64,000 nt of DNA from an uncultured Prevotellaceae bacterium (GTDB lineage Bacteria > Bacteroidota > Bacteroidia > Bacteroidales > Bacteroidaceae): NCBI GenBank assembly GCA_900318795.1, contig ONLU01000002.1, positions 1 through 64,000 of the forward strand. The letters run 5' to 3'. The notes under the pieces are model-generated. The model made no database searches and was not told where the DNA came from. It saw only the letters and a list, made by a program, of their open reading frames with translations. The translations under genes and the position numbers were made by a program. Shown here one piece after another: positions 45,190 to 54,689 of the stretch. The first letter of the stretch is position 1. Each line of letters opens with the position of its first letter.

Positions 45190-46104
45190 TTATACGTCAA
45201 AAACAAGTTGTTCGTCCGTCAAACGGGCATTGGAGAACACTTGTTTTGCCTCGTCCAGCAACACTTGTTCATCTTCATAGCGTGAGGAATAGTGGCCCAA
45301 TAGCAACTGCCCTACTCCTGCATCACTGGCTACCGTGGCAGCCTGTCTGGCTGTCGAGTGGTAATACTTCTCTGCCAGCAGGAGATTGTCTTCGCCATAG
45401 GTGCTTTCATGATAGAGGGTGCAAACTCCCTGAATGCGCTCGTGCAAAGTGGGAATATAGCGTGTGTCGCTGCAGTAGGCGTACGAACGAGGAGGGTCAG
45501 AAGGTTCGACAAGACGACTGTTAGGGACGTGTTCTCCCTCTTCCGTAGTCCAGTCGGCACCTGCTTTGATGTTGTCAATCTGACTGACGGGTATATGATA
45601 GAAGTCTATCATGTCACGCCGGATGTGTGGCTTGCTGGGCTTTTCGCGGAACAAATAGCCACAACAAGGCATACGATGTTCCAGGGGGATGCTCTCAACC
45701 GTCAAGGAACGGTCTTCGTAGACTATTTTCTGAACCGTCGTGTCAACAGGATGAAAGTCTACTTCATAGTCGAAATCGTGGCAGAACAGTCTCATCTGCC
45801 TGTTCAGGATGTCTTCCATTTCCTTTGGAGCATAGACAGCCAAACGGGCTGTTCGCCCCAGCAGCCCAAAGGTGCTGAGCATTCCTATCAACCCGAAGCA
45901 ATGGTCGCCATGCAGGTGGGAAATGAAAACGGCACTGATCTTGGTAAAGCGGATACGGGAGCGCCGCAACTGAATCTGCGTGCCTTCTCCGCAATCTACC
46001 AAGAACAGTTTTCCCCTCATCTCCACCACCTGCGCGGATGCATAGTGACGAATTGTGGGCAGAGCGCTGCCACAGCCTAATATGTGAACTTTAAAGGGCT
46101 CCAA
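45190..46104 (-). CDS. rnz: Ribonuclease Z
   Basis: RNase Z cuts the 3' trailer of tRNA precursors that lack CCA. The 304-residue protein is a metallo-beta-lactamase with ISHLHGDHCFGL (zinc ligands near 62-67), YCSDTRY with the bridging Asp, and a final His in LLLGHYSSRY. The length fits the short bacterial form. It follows the lipoprotein gene by 12 bases. Confidence 0.95.
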   Translation of the reverse strand: MEPFKVHILGCGSALPTIRHYASAQVVEMRGKLFLVDCGEGTQIQLRRSRIRFTKISAVFISHLHGDHCFGLIGMLSTFGLLGRTARLAVYAPKEMEDILNRQMRLFCHDFDYEVDFHPVDTTVQKIVYEDRSLTVESIPLEHRMPCCGYLFREKPSKPHIRRDMIDFYHIPVSQIDNIKAGADWTTEEGEHVPNSRLVEPSDPPRSYAYCSDTRYIPTLHERIQGVCTLYHESTYGEDNLLLAEKYYHSTARQAATVASDAGVGQLLLGHYSSRYEDEQVLLDEAKQVFSNARLTDEQLVFDV

Positions 46105-46116
46105 GATAGATGATTC

Positions 46117-46776
46117 TTACATGAAGAATTCGTCTTCAGCGTCTTCAAGCTTGATGTTGCCACCATAGTCCTCCTTAGGCTTCTGACGGCTGTACTCGAA
46201 GGTTTCTTCCACATCCTTGTAGACAAGTGAGTCTGGACCCAGCTTCACAATATCATAGATGTTTGTCTCATCTTCCTCGCTGCCACCTATGCGTACCAGC
46301 ACGATTTCCAATTTTCCACGGGTCAGACGCCAAGTCTTGTAGGTGATGTTGCTCTGGGCAATACTCTCGGCAATACCGCCTTCCTTGATGCAGATGCCCA
46401 CCTCGTCGGAACCGTCTATCGGGTTGGGCATTACCCAGTTGCCCAATAATGCAGCCTGGTTGATGACCTTTTCTGCTGATTTACGGTCTTTAGCAGGCAG
46501 CACAGCCAGACGGTCGCCAACATGGAGGCCGCCAAAAACCTGTTCATTTTCCCGAGCTTCGGAGATGTCAAACGAAAGCGTATCGCCCATGTCAGTAATG
46601 AGCTGGAGGGTGTTCATCGCTGTTTCCTCACCGCAAACACCATAAACCGTCGGGTCTGCATTGACGATGTCAGCAGAATCTCCGTTGTCAAACGGAACTG
46701 GCTTTGTGCTACTGCCACAACTTCCCATTGCAAGGACAGCCATGACTAATGCAAATAAAACTCCTAAATTCTTCAT
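46117..46776 (-). CDS. Lipocalin-like lipoprotein
   Basis: The 219-residue protein has a lipobox (VLAMGSCGSS). The second half (LLGNWVMPNPIDGSDEVGIC; GGIAESIAQSNITYKTWRLT) resembles the lipocalin-like proteins common in Bacteroidetes, whose ligands are mostly unknown. It lies between mazG (24 bases) and rnz (12 bases) and appears cotranscribed. Confidence 0.6.
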   Translation of the reverse strand: MKNLGVLFALVMAVLAMGSCGSSTKPVPFDNGDSADIVNADPTVYGVCGEETAMNTLQLITDMGDTLSFDISEARENEQVFGGLHVGDRLAVLPAKDRKSAEKVINQAALLGNWVMPNPIDGSDEVGICIKEGGIAESIAQSNITYKTWRLTRGKLEIVLVRIGGSEEDETNIYDIVKLGPDSLVYKDVEETFEYSRQKPKEDYGGNIKLEDAEDEFFM

Positions 46777-46799
46777 AGTTACGAATTTATAAATTTTTA

Positions 46800-47603
46800 T
46801 TAAATCTCTTCTTTCTCTTTTTCTTTCGCCTCATTCCATAGGGCATCCATCTCTGCAAGCGTCATTTCCGTCAGGGGTTTTCCTGCACGGATACTATGCT
46901 GCTCTATGTAATTGAAACGACGGATGAACTTCTGGTTTGTCATCTCCAGGGCGTTGTCAGGATTGAGCTTGTAAAGGCGGGCTGCATTGATGACGCTGAA
47001 GAGGAAGTCGCCCAGCTCGCGCGTGGAATTCTCCTTGTCTTCCTTGCGCAACTCGGCCTCCAGTTCTCCCAGTTCTTCGCGAACCTTTCCCCATACGTCT
47101 TGCTTGTCCTCCCAGTCGAAACCCACGTTGCGGGCCTTGTCCTGCACGCGATAAGCCTTGATGAGCGAGGGCAATGCTGCCGGGACACCCGAGAGTACGG
47201 TCTTGTTGCCGTCTTTTTCCTTCAGCTTAATCTGTTCCCAGCTTTCCAGTACGGCTTCGGCATCCTTGGCCACCGCTTCTCCATAGACGTGTGGATGACG
47301 GAATATCAGCTTGTCGCACAACTTGTTGCAGACATCTGCTATATCAAATTGCTGCTTCTCCTCGCCTATTCTGCCATAGAAAACGACGTGTAGCAGCACG
47401 TCGCCCAGCTCCTTGCAGATTTCTTGCTGGTCGTCACGAATCAGAGCGTCGCACAATTCATACGTTTCTTCTATCGTGTTGGGACGAAGGCTGTCGTTGG
47501 TCTGTTTGCGGTCCCACGGGCATTCTTCACGCAGTCTGTCCATGACATCCAGCAAACGGCCAAAGGCCTCCATCTTCTCTTCTCTTGTATGCATTCTTTC
47601 CAT
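46800..47603 (-). CDS. mazG: Nucleoside triphosphate pyrophosphohydrolase MazG
   Basis: MazG removes pyrophosphate from (d)NTPs. The 267-residue protein begins MERMHTREEKMEAFGRL (47603); the in-frame extension to 47711 spans the promoter. The first MazG domain has ECPWDRKQTNDSLRPNTIEETYEL, with the EExxE magnesium-binding acids, and a second shorter domain follows in the C-terminal half. It heads a run with the lipoprotein and rnz genes. Confidence 0.93.
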   Translation of the reverse strand: MERMHTREEKMEAFGRLLDVMDRLREECPWDRKQTNDSLRPNTIEETYELCDALIRDDQQEICKELGDVLLHVVFYGRIGEEKQQFDIADVCNKLCDKLIFRHPHVYGEAVAKDAEAVLESWEQIKLKEKDGNKTVLSGVPAALPSLIKAYRVQDKARNVGFDWEDKQDVWGKVREELGELEAELRKEDKENSTRELGDFLFSVINAARLYKLNPDNALEMTNQKFIRRFNYIEQHSIRAGKPLTEMTLAEMDALWNEAKEKEKEEI

Positions 47604-47612
47604 AGTCAAGGG

Positions 47613-47620
47613 CAAAGGTA
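47613..47620 (-). promoter_or_regulatory. TAnnTTTG promoter of mazG
   Basis: Minus strand TACCTTTG, nine bases before the start at 47603, giving a very short leader. Confidence 0.65.
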
Positions 47621-47664
47621 CGATTTTTTTTTGAATTACTAATTCATATTTCGCATTTTTTTTG

Positions 47665-47672
47665 TACCTTTG
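47665..47672 (+). promoter_or_regulatory. TAnnTTTG promoter of valS
   Basis: TACCTTTG, 17 bases before the 47690 start. Confidence 0.65.
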
Positions 47673-47689
47673 CAGCCAATTTATAATAA

Positions 47690-50428
47690 ATGTGTAAAGA
47701 CGCGATGACAAAAGTCAATGAATTAACAAGCAAATACGACCCCAAAGAGGTCGAATCCAAATGGTACCAGTATTGGCTGGACAACAAGCTTTTCAGCAGT
47801 AAGCCCGATGGCCGCGAACCATATACCATCGTCATCCCACCGCCCAATGTGACCGGTGTGCTGCATATGGGCCACATGCTGAACAACACCATCCAGGACA
47901 TTCTTGTACGTCGTGCCCGCATGGAAGGCAAGAATGCATGCTGGGTGCCTGGTACTGACCACGCTTCTATTGCCACCGAGGCAAAGGTGGTGAAGAAACT
48001 GGCCGAGCAGGGCATCAAGAAGCACGACCTGACACGTGAGCAATTCCTGGAGCATGCCTGGGACTGGACCCACGAGCACGGAGGCATCATCCTGAAGCAG
48101 CTGCGCCGTCTGGGTGCCAGCTGTGACTGGGACCGTACGGCCTTCACCATGGACGAGAAACGCTCCGAGAGTGTCATCAAGGTGTTTGTCGACCTCTACA
48201 ACAAGGGACTCATCTATAGGGGCCTGCGCATGGTCAACTGGGACCCCAAGGCACTGACGGCTCTTTCTACCGAGGAGGTTATCTATCGTGAGGAGCAGAG
48301 CCACCTGTTCCACCTGAAATACTACGTGGACGGACTGGAGAGTCTTGACCATCAAGAAGAACTGGAAGAAGCCGGCAACATCATCCACCGCGATGCGAAG
48401 GGCTACTATGCCGTTGTGGCAACCACCCGCCCTGAGACCATCATGGGCGATACGGCTATGTGTATCAATCCCAAAGACCCGAAGAACCAGTGGCTCAAGG
48501 GTCGCAAAGTCATTGTTCCGCTGGTGGGACGCGTGATTCCTGTAATAGAGGACCGCTATGTGGACATTGAGTTCGGTACGGGCTGTCTGAAGGTCACTCC
48601 TGCTCACGACACCAACGACTACATGTTGGGTAAGACACACAACCTGGAGACCATTGACATCTTCAATCCCGACGGCACCATCAGCGAGCAGTCCCCACTC
48701 TACGTCGGAATGGACCGCATGGTTTGCCGCAAGCAGATTGCAAAGGATTTGCAGGAAGCAGGTCTCATGGAGCGTATAGAGGACTATACGAACAAGGTTG
48801 GCTACTCTGAGCGCAACCCCGACACCGCCATCGAGCCCCGTCTGTCGCTGCAGTGGTTCCTCAAGATGAAGCACTTTGCAGACATCGCACTGCCTCCCGT
48901 CATGGACGATGACATCAAGTTCTATCCGACCAAATACAAGACCACATACAAGAACTGGCTGGAGAATATCCAAGACTGGTGCATCTCGCGTCAGCTCTGG
49001 TGGGGACACCGCATACCCGCCTATTATTACAACGAGGCTGGCGACTATGTGGTGGCTGTCAATCGTGAAGAGGCCCTGAAACTGGCTCAGCAGAAAGACC
49101 CCAAGGTTACCGATGCCGACCTGCGTCAGGACGAGGATGCCCTCGACACCTGGTTCTCGTCGTGGCTGTGGCCCATCTCGCTGTTCGACGGCATCAACAA
49201 CCCCGACAGCGAGGAGCTGAAGTACTATTATCCCACTGCTGACCTGGTTACTGGTCCGGACATCATCTTCTTCTGGGTGGCCCGTATGATTATGGCTGGA
49301 TACGAATATGTGGGCAAGATGCCTTTCAAGCACGTCTACTTCACTGGTATCGTACGCGACAAGCTGGGCCGCAAGATGTCCAAGTCACTGGGCAACTCGC
49401 CCGACCCCATCGAACTCATTGAGAAGTTCGGTGCCGATGGCGTCCGCATGGGCATGATGCTTTCTGCACCTGCCGGCAACGACATCCTGTTTGACGAGGC
49501 TTTGTGCGAACAGGGACGCAACTTCAACAATAAGATATGGAATGCCTTCCGTCTGGTCAAGGGTTGGCAGGTGGCTGACGTAGAGCAGACTGAGGCCAGC
49601 AAGACCGCCGTGGCCTGGTTTGATGCAAAACTGAAGGAGGTGAACGTCGAACTGGACGACCTCTTCTCCAAATATCGCATCTCGGAGGCACTGATGGCAG
49701 TCTACAAGCTGTTCTGGGACGAATTCTCCAGCTGGTATCTCGAGATGGTGAAGCCCGCTTATGTGAACGGACAGCAACAGCCCATTGACCGCCAGACCTA
49801 CGATCAGACACTGCACTACTTCGATGTGCTGCTCAAGATGCTGCACCCCTTCATGCCGTTCATCACCGAGGAACTCTGGCAGGCTCTCTACGAGCGTCAG
49901 CAAGGCGACAGCATTATGCGTGAGAGCCTGAAGTTGGATGCTCCTACTGATGCTGAGACTAAGCTCATCAGCGATTTCGAACAGGTGAAACAGATTGTCT
50001 CCGGCGTCCGCATGGTGCGTTCTCAGAAGAATATTGCACCCAAGGAGACGCTCGAGCTGCAGGCCGTCAACGCCAACAACTATACTTCTTTCACTTCGGC
50101 TATCCAGAAGATGGCGAATGTCAGCACTATCAATGTGGTGACTGAGAAAGATGCTACGGCTTCGGCCTTCATGGTAGGCACAGACGAGTTTGCAGTACCT
50201 CTGGGCAACATGATAGACATTGATGCCGAGATTGAGAAGCAGGAAACTCAACTCAAGCACCTGGAGGGCTTCCTGGCTGGTGTGATGAAGAAGCTGTCTA
50301 ACGAGCGCTTCGTGCAGAACGCCCCGGAACAGGTTGTTGCCTTGGAGCGCAAGAAGCAGAGCGATTCTGAGGAGAAGATTGCAGCCTTGAAGGAGTCGAT
50401 AGCAGCTCTGAAGGCACAACAGAAGTAA
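47690..50428 (+). CDS. valS: Valyl-tRNA synthetase
   Basis: This class I synthetase charges tRNA(Val). The 912-residue protein has [14 protein letters not shown] (HIGH motif near 58), a CP1 editing domain, [13 protein letters not shown] near 561, an anticodon-binding helical domain and a C-terminal coiled coil ([20 protein letters not shown]). An alternative ATG at 47705 ([15 protein letters not shown]) is equally plausible; both follow the promoter. Confidence 0.96.
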   Translation: MCKDAMTKVNELTSKYDPKEVESKWYQYWLDNKLFSSKPDGREPYTIVIPPPNVTGVLHMGHMLNNTIQDILVRRARMEGKNACWVPGTDHASIATEAKVVKKLAEQGIKKHDLTREQFLEHAWDWTHEHGGIILKQLRRLGASCDWDRTAFTMDEKRSESVIKVFVDLYNKGLIYRGLRMVNWDPKALTALSTEEVIYREEQSHLFHLKYYVDGLESLDHQEELEEAGNIIHRDAKGYYAVVATTRPETIMGDTAMCINPKDPKNQWLKGRKVIVPLVGRVIPVIEDRYVDIEFGTGCLKVTPAHDTNDYMLGKTHNLETIDIFNPDGTISEQSPLYVGMDRMVCRKQIAKDLQEAGLMERIEDYTNKVGYSERNPDTAIEPRLSLQWFLKMKHFADIALPPVMDDDIKFYPTKYKTTYKNWLENIQDWCISRQLWWGHRIPAYYYNEAGDYVVAVNREEALKLAQQKDPKVTDADLRQDEDALDTWFSSWLWPISLFDGINNPDSEELKYYYPTADLVTGPDIIFFWVARMIMAGYEYVGKMPFKHVYFTGIVRDKLGRKMSKSLGNSPDPIELIEKFGADGVRMGMMLSAPAGNDILFDEALCEQGRNFNNKIWNAFRLVKGWQVADVEQTEASKTAVAWFDAKLKEVNVELDDLFSKYRISEALMAVYKLFWDEFSSWYLEMVKPAYVNGQQQPIDRQTYDQTLHYFDVLLKMLHPFMPFITEELWQALYERQQGDSIMRESLKLDAPTDAETKLISDFEQVKQIVSGVRMVRSQKNIAPKETLELQAVNANNYTSFTSAIQKMANVSTINVVTEKDATASAFMVGTDEFAVPLGNMIDIDAEIEKQETQLKHLEGFLAGVMKKLSNERFVQNAPEQVVALERKKQSDSEEKIAALKESIAALKAQQK

Positions 50429-50458
50429 TCAACCGGAACTAAATATCATTTAAAGTGG

Positions 50459-50494
50459 GGGCTGTCCTGTTTGACAACGGACAGCCCTTTTTTT
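50459..50494. terminator. Terminator between valS and the GlsB-like gene
   Basis: The stem GGGCTGTCC/GGACAGCCC (50459-50467, 50479-50487) is followed by seven T on the plus strand. It also overlaps the end of the convergent gene. Confidence 0.88.
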
Positions 50495-50732
50495 ATTTCT
50501 TGATGAGAGAGGCTACCCAGAGGATGGCCACAGCACCGATGATGGCAGTACCCAACTGTCCCAAGATACCACCCCACGTGATGCCAAGCTGCTCGAAGAG
50601 CCAGCCGCCGACCAAACCACCAAAGAGTCCCAACACCAGATTCATGATGAATCCGAAACCACCACCTTTCATCAACTTGCCTGCGCAGAAACCAGCCAGG
50701 CATCCAATAATGATTGAACCAATCAGTCCCAT
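50493..50732 (-). CDS. GlsB/YeaQ/YmgE-type small membrane protein
   Basis: The 79-residue protein has three hydrophobic segments (GSIIIGCLAGFCAGKLM; GFIMNLVLGLFGGLVGGWLF; GTAIIGAVAILWVASLI) with the Gly-rich KGGGFG loop typical of transglycosylase-associated membrane proteins, linked to stress response. The start at 50732 (MGLIGSI) is chosen because the reading frame above it passes through the promoter. It is transcribed alone. Confidence 0.85.
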   Translation of the reverse strand: MGLIGSIIIGCLAGFCAGKLMKGGGFGFIMNLVLGLFGGLVGGWLFEQLGITWGGILGQLGTAIIGAVAILWVASLIKK

Positions 50733-50780
50733 AACTTTTCTTCTATTTAGTTTGTTATCACTATGTTCTCTTTGCGGCAG

Positions 50781-50788
50781 CAAAGATA
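50781..50788 (-). promoter_or_regulatory. TAnnTTTG promoter of the GlsB-like gene
   Basis: Minus strand TATCTTTG, 48 bases upstream of the start. Confidence 0.65.
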
Positions 50789-50839
50789 GTGCAAATATTG
50801 TGAAACACAAAATTATATGGGATTTTTTTCGGAAAAAGG

Positions 50840-50867
50840 ATGATAGGTACCTGGTACGTGGCATAAC
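50840..50867. repeat. Interspersed 28-base palindromic repeat, copy 1
   Basis: Consensus with copies at 51542-51569 and 55096-55123: ATGAYASGTACC then a variable centre, then CGTSKCATARC. It is an imperfect palindrome, like a REP element. It abuts the start of the truncated gene fragment. Confidence 0.7.
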
Positions 50868-51449
50868 AACCCCGTGCGCATCCTGCACGATGCCATGTAC
50901 AACAAGGTGAACTTCGGCACGCTGACCGAAGTACCCTTCAGTGCCTTCATCACCAACAAGAGCGGCATCAAGAATGCCTCGCTGCACTACCTGGTAGGCG
51001 ATGACGGCGAGTGGCAGAAGGTGGACATGACCGGCAACGGCAACCGCTGGTACTGCCGAGTGCCCGCCAGCAATTTCCCCCAAGGAAAGACGGTGTTCTA
51101 CTACATCGAGGCCACGTCGAAGAACGGCAAGACCGTCACCAAGCCCTACACGGCAAGTGAAGACGGCTATTACGACTTCACGCCCGACAACACGGTGGAA
51201 TATAAAGCTGACGACTACGACTTCAGCACCGAACCCATCGCCAAGGAGAAGATCACCTTCCAGCTCGACACCAAGTGGCTGGTTGAGGACAAGTCAACCG
51301 ACGACCCGACGGGCATCAGCGAGATAACAGCCAGCAAACCCGCCGCCATCTCCAACGAGTGGTACACCCTCGAAGGTCTACGGCTCGACAAAGCCCCCAC
51401 GGCAAAGGGCATCTACATCCAGAACGGACGTAAAGTGGTCATTAAGTAA
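50868..51449 (+). pseudogene. C-terminal fragment of a secreted protein with a type IX-like tail
   Basis: The frame (GTG at 50874, about 191 residues) begins in the middle of a protein: NPVRILHDAMYNKVNFGTL, an immunoglobulin-like strand region (ASLHYLVGDDGEWQKVDMTG; TVFYYIEATSKNGKT) and the ending YTLEGLRLDKAPTAKGIYIQ, typical of Prevotella type IX-like C-terminal domains. There is no signal peptide or promoter, and an in-frame stop lies inside repeat copy 1 (50844-50846). A terminator follows at 51490. The G+C is high compared with the genes to its right. It looks like the remnant of a larger gene cut at the repeat; the parent family is not certain. Confidence 0.7.
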
Positions 51450-51489
51450 CGTCAAGCAATTGGTAGAAAGTATTTAGGAACATGATTGT

Positions 51490-51525
51490 GCCTCCTCGCA
51501 GTAAAGACTGTCGGGGAGGCTTTTT
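51490..51525 (+). terminator. Terminator downstream of the gene fragment
   Basis: The stem GCCTCC/GGAGGC (51490-51495, 51515-51520) with inner CAGT/ACTG is followed by TTTTT. It was probably the terminator of the intact gene. Confidence 0.8.
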
Positions 51526-51541
51526 CGTTATATAGAAGAAT

Positions 51542-51569
51542 ATGACAGGTACCTGGCACGTGTCATAGC
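51542..51569. repeat. Interspersed 28-base palindromic repeat, copy 2
   Basis: ATGACAGGTACC...CGTGTCATAGC; arms ATGACA/TGTCAT are fully complementary. With copy 1 it brackets the fragment and its terminator. Confidence 0.75.
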
Positions 51570-51574
51570 TGTAT

Positions 51575-52714
51575 TTACTTTTTTGTCATATACTCCCTCA
51601 AATCTTCTGTTTCCATCCCATTCAAGATACGATTGAAGTCATCTTCGGAAAGCATACGTATATCGTATCCTTGTACCCTTAGCTGTTCTATTTTTACCAT
51701 CTTAGATGGACCTGGTGCAAAACCAACAAGGACATAGTTTGTCTTCTTGGAAATACTCGTATTTACGTCTGCACCTAATTGCTGGAGTTTCTGAGCTATT
51801 TCTTTACGTTCTATATCAAACTCACCTGTAATTACAACTTTTCTGTCATAAAAAGGATTATTGTCTGGTGCCGCATTTGACAAATCCTTTATTAGCACAT
51901 CACCACCAATCCTCTTATTTTTTATTAATGCTGACCCATACGACGAAAATGTAGTCGCTTTCGACATATGATGTTTCTCTACTAACTCCCAATCTGGTTC
52001 GTGTCCATCTAAGTATTGCAAGTATATTTTGGCGCACATCTCTGCATCCCACTTTGCATCATGGTGTTCTCCAACAGGCCATTCGAATCCTGCACACAAA
52101 TCATCTAAAGCAGTTCTCTTTCCCCATAAATTGATAGTGTCAATAAAAGGTTTAATATCAGAATCATCAATATGATAAAAAGCCAGATTCTTTCTTAGTG
52201 CGATTTCATCAAAATTAGCTGCATTATGAGCAGCAATTGGTGTATCTATTAAATAATCAGCAATCTCTACCCATGCTTGACAAAATGTCAGAGCGTCAAT
52301 AGTCTTTTCTGCCGTAATGTTATGGACTTTGACACATTGCCAGTCATATTTGTTCGATGGTGGTTGTATGAGCCAACTTTTGCTACCGACTATTATCTTA
52401 TCCGCAACAATAGATATCCCTATTTGGCAAATCATTTGATCTGTTGTAGCAGTCTCAACGTCAAGCGAAACGAAGTCAAGGACTATTTCCTTCCACTTAC
52501 TATATATTACTCCATGAACTTCTTTCCAAAGAATAGAACTTCCATTCCCATACAATAATCTCGTACCATATTTTGTCTTATCAAGCTTAATATTATCATA
52601 TTCTACTATGCCATCTATGCCATGACAGAATAAAACAAACTTATCATCTCTTAATGCGACAAGTACATCATAGATTGTACGTTGCTCGTTGTGGTAATAT
52701 CTATAGATTTTCAT
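51575..52714 (-). CDS. DEDDh exonuclease-BRCT protein
   Basis: The 379-residue protein has an uncharacterised N-terminal part (about 1-75), a DnaQ-like exonuclease domain with SLDVET (D85, E87), HNAANFDE (D169) and HHDAKWDA (H218, D223), and a C-terminal BRCT domain from about 290 (RKVVITGEFD ... GADVNTSISKKTNYVLVG). The exonuclease-BRCT pair is also found in DNA polymerase III epsilon-like proteins. It is the last gene of the three-gene operon with the channel and the HsdR-N protein. Base composition is much more AT-rich than the core genes. A role in DNA degradation or repair within a defence operon is inferred. Confidence 0.85.
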   Translation of the reverse strand: MKIYRYYHNEQRTIYDVLVALRDDKFVLFCHGIDGIVEYDNIKLDKTKYGTRLLYGNGSSILWKEVHGVIYSKWKEIVLDFVSLDVETATTDQMICQIGISIVADKIIVGSKSWLIQPPSNKYDWQCVKVHNITAEKTIDALTFCQAWVEIADYLIDTPIAAHNAANFDEIALRKNLAFYHIDDSDIKPFIDTINLWGKRTALDDLCAGFEWPVGEHHDAKWDAEMCAKIYLQYLDGHEPDWELVEKHHMSKATTFSSYGSALIKNKRIGGDVLIKDLSNAAPDNNPFYDRKVVITGEFDIERKEIAQKLQQLGADVNTSISKKTNYVLVGFAPGPSKMVKIEQLRVQGYDIRMLSEDDFNRILNGMETEDLREYMTKK

Positions 52715-52754
52715 CTTTTTAAATTTATCAAATTACATTTCGTATTATTACAAT

Positions 52755-53534
52755 TTACACATCACTTTCCGATTTTTGCCTCATTTGATCGAGTTTCTTT
52801 TCTAGTTGGGACAATTTCTCAAGAACCTCATCATTGTTATCAGCAGCCATAGCATCAACAAAAATACTATTAACAAGGCTCATACCAATTATTCCACCCA
52901 AGAAAAGAAGAACTGAGAAATAGATTCTTGCTAAAACGGCCATTCCTGTTCCACCATTAACAGCGACAGCTTCTGGCATTTCATACCAGCCTTCAATGGT
53001 GAACAAACGAAATATGGAATACACACTTAGTGCAGGATTGCCAAAATATTGTGGTGCAAAGCTACCGAAAAGGAATGTCGTAATGATGCTGAACACTATC
53101 AAAAGAACTATCATTCCTATTGCGACCATATATGAAGCTTTGAACGCTAATTTAATCCCTTTAAGAAGACTCTCAACGTTAGGAATAAATTGCAGCATTC
53201 GGAAAGCCTTAAACGCTCGCAATGTTCTTAATGATAAAACGACACATGTGCAAGGTATAATCTCTCCTAATATGTTTATACATGACGGGAGAGCCAACAA
53301 AACTAATCCAAAGTCAAATCGATTCCAACCATCTCTCCAATAGCCAGAAAACCCATGCACATGGATTTTGAATATCGCTTCTGTAAAAAACAACAAAGTG
53401 AAAATACTATCAATGAATATAAGAATGCTCTCTTGGTTGGGAATAAAACCACTGACAAAGATAATGCCAGTGTTAATAAGCACCAACCCCAGCATCACAT
53501 TGTCATTAGTAAATAGACGCTCCAAACAATTCAT
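52755..53534 (-). CDS. Voltage-gated cation channel (NaChBac/Ion_trans type)
   Basis: The 259-residue protein has the six-helix layout of a single-domain voltage-gated channel. S4 has the spaced charges R103, R106, K109, R112 in LSLRTLRAFKAFRMLQF. The pore has the selectivity filter TIEGW (179-183), resembling TLESW of NaChBac, so it is likely Na+ or Ca2+ selective. The C-terminus (EVLEKLSQLEKKLDQMRQK) is a coiled coil, as in tetrameric bacterial channels. Its start directly follows the HsdR-N stop, and the exonuclease-BRCT gene lies 40 bases further on. An ion channel between two nuclease genes is unusual and suggests an effector role. Confidence 0.88.
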   Translation of the reverse strand: MNCLERLFTNDNVMLGLVLINTGIIFVSGFIPNQESILIFIDSIFTLLFFTEAIFKIHVHGFSGYWRDGWNRFDFGLVLLALPSCINILGEIIPCTCVVLSLRTLRAFKAFRMLQFIPNVESLLKGIKLAFKASYMVAIGMIVLLIVFSIITTFLFGSFAPQYFGNPALSVYSIFRLFTIEGWYEMPEAVAVNGGTGMAVLARIYFSVLLFLGGIIGMSLVNSIFVDAMAADNNDEVLEKLSQLEKKLDQMRQKSESDV

Positions 53535-54626
53535 TTATATATATCGTTTAGCGGCCTCTATCAGTTGCTTCTTATAATTGTAAATGTCATCCAGTTTCTC
53601 GATGGATTCCATTTGTTCATTCTTGTTCTCATCAACAAAGCCTATTCGTTTATTATTGGTATTATTAAAATGCAACCTGCAAATAGGCCTACGATTGTTG
53701 TCATCAGCAAATATAGCGAAATAGGACTGAGAGTCGCGATAAGTGACACGCTCAGATGCGATGACTTCACATACAATGCTCTTCACTATGTAGTAACCCT
53801 CTATCTCTTCCATGGTAGTGTTTATCTTAGAAACCTTCTCGTCATCTTTCTTTGGTTCTTCAACCTTCTGCTCAGGTGCTGCCTGAGAAGTCTGAATAGG
53901 AGCTCCTGCCACTTCTGTGGCTTTAATAGCTATACCAAGTTTCTCACTCATCACATCGTTGATATGGCTTTTTAAGGCTCGTTTTACAATGTCAGTAAAC
54001 TGGTCTAATACTTTTTGAGTTACAATGCCTTCATATACACGTTTTGTCAGCATTTTAACTAATTCAGGAGATGGCTCTTCAAATTCTGAACGGATAATCT
54101 TCTTGACTTCCGACATATATTTCAATTCATTGGCACTGCTAAGGATATTGTCAAGGTCAAAGTTCTCCTTACAAAATTTCTTAACTTCCTCAATTTGAGT
54201 TTCTCTTATCTTTTCCAGATTAAACTCAAGGAAAGGCACATCGTCCATGATGTTCTCCTTAATCAAGTCGGTGTAGAACCTATATACAATGCCATTTGTC
54301 AACACTCCAAATTTAGCCTTCGAAGCAACATAATATCGCTTCAATTGATTGTCATGCAAGTTTAAGTCCTGTTTCCAATGTTTGCACTCAATCAACATGA
54401 TAGGGGTCCCATCTTTCATAATTGCATAATCAATTTTCTCCCCCTTCTTCTTCGCAATATCACAATCCATCTCAGGAACAACCTCTAACGGATTAAACAC
54501 GTCATAACCAAGAATCTGAATAAACGGCATAATAAAGGCATTCTTAGTTGCTTCTTCCGTTTGGATAGAATCTTTCAAAGAGGACACTCTCTCTGCTAAT
54601 TGGAAAATAGAATCTTTAAAGTCCAT
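53535..54626 (-). CDS. HsdR N-terminal-type PD-(D/E)XK nuclease-like protein
   Basis: The 363-residue protein (start MDFKDSIFQLAERV at 54626) has a type I restriction HsdR-N-like domain: IDYAIMKDGTPIMLIECKHW with D66, E80 and K82 as the PD-(D/E)XK residues. A helical middle part follows and a conserved C-terminal domain (ESQSYFAIF-like region RDSQSYFAIFADDNNRRP; NNTNNKRIGFVDENKN). No ATPase motor is present, so it is not a complete HsdR. It is the first gene of the operon. A longer frame to 54872 reads through the structured RNA leader and is rejected. Such stand-alone proteins are common near mobile elements, but their function is unclear. Confidence 0.85.
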   Translation of the reverse strand: MDFKDSIFQLAERVSSLKDSIQTEEATKNAFIMPFIQILGYDVFNPLEVVPEMDCDIAKKKGEKIDYAIMKDGTPIMLIECKHWKQDLNLHDNQLKRYYVASKAKFGVLTNGIVYRFYTDLIKENIMDDVPFLEFNLEKIRETQIEEVKKFCKENFDLDNILSSANELKYMSEVKKIIRSEFEEPSPELVKMLTKRVYEGIVTQKVLDQFTDIVKRALKSHINDVMSEKLGIAIKATEVAGAPIQTSQAAPEQKVEEPKKDDEKVSKINTTMEEIEGYYIVKSIVCEVIASERVTYRDSQSYFAIFADDNNRRPICRLHFNNTNNKRIGFVDENKNEQMESIEKLDDIYNYKKQLIEAAKRYI

Positions 54627-54689
54627 AATTTTTATAGTTTTATAGTATTTACAATGTCCCATCCTCCCAGTCCCGCAGAAGATAACTAT

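Noticed and set aside
46800-47711. MazG with the longer N-terminus
   Set aside because: The extension covers the promoter and part of the valS promoter region.
50733-51083. Longer version of the GlsB-like gene
   Set aside because: The extra sequence crosses the promoter at 50781-50788 and the fragment on the other strand; the family starts at MGLIGSI.
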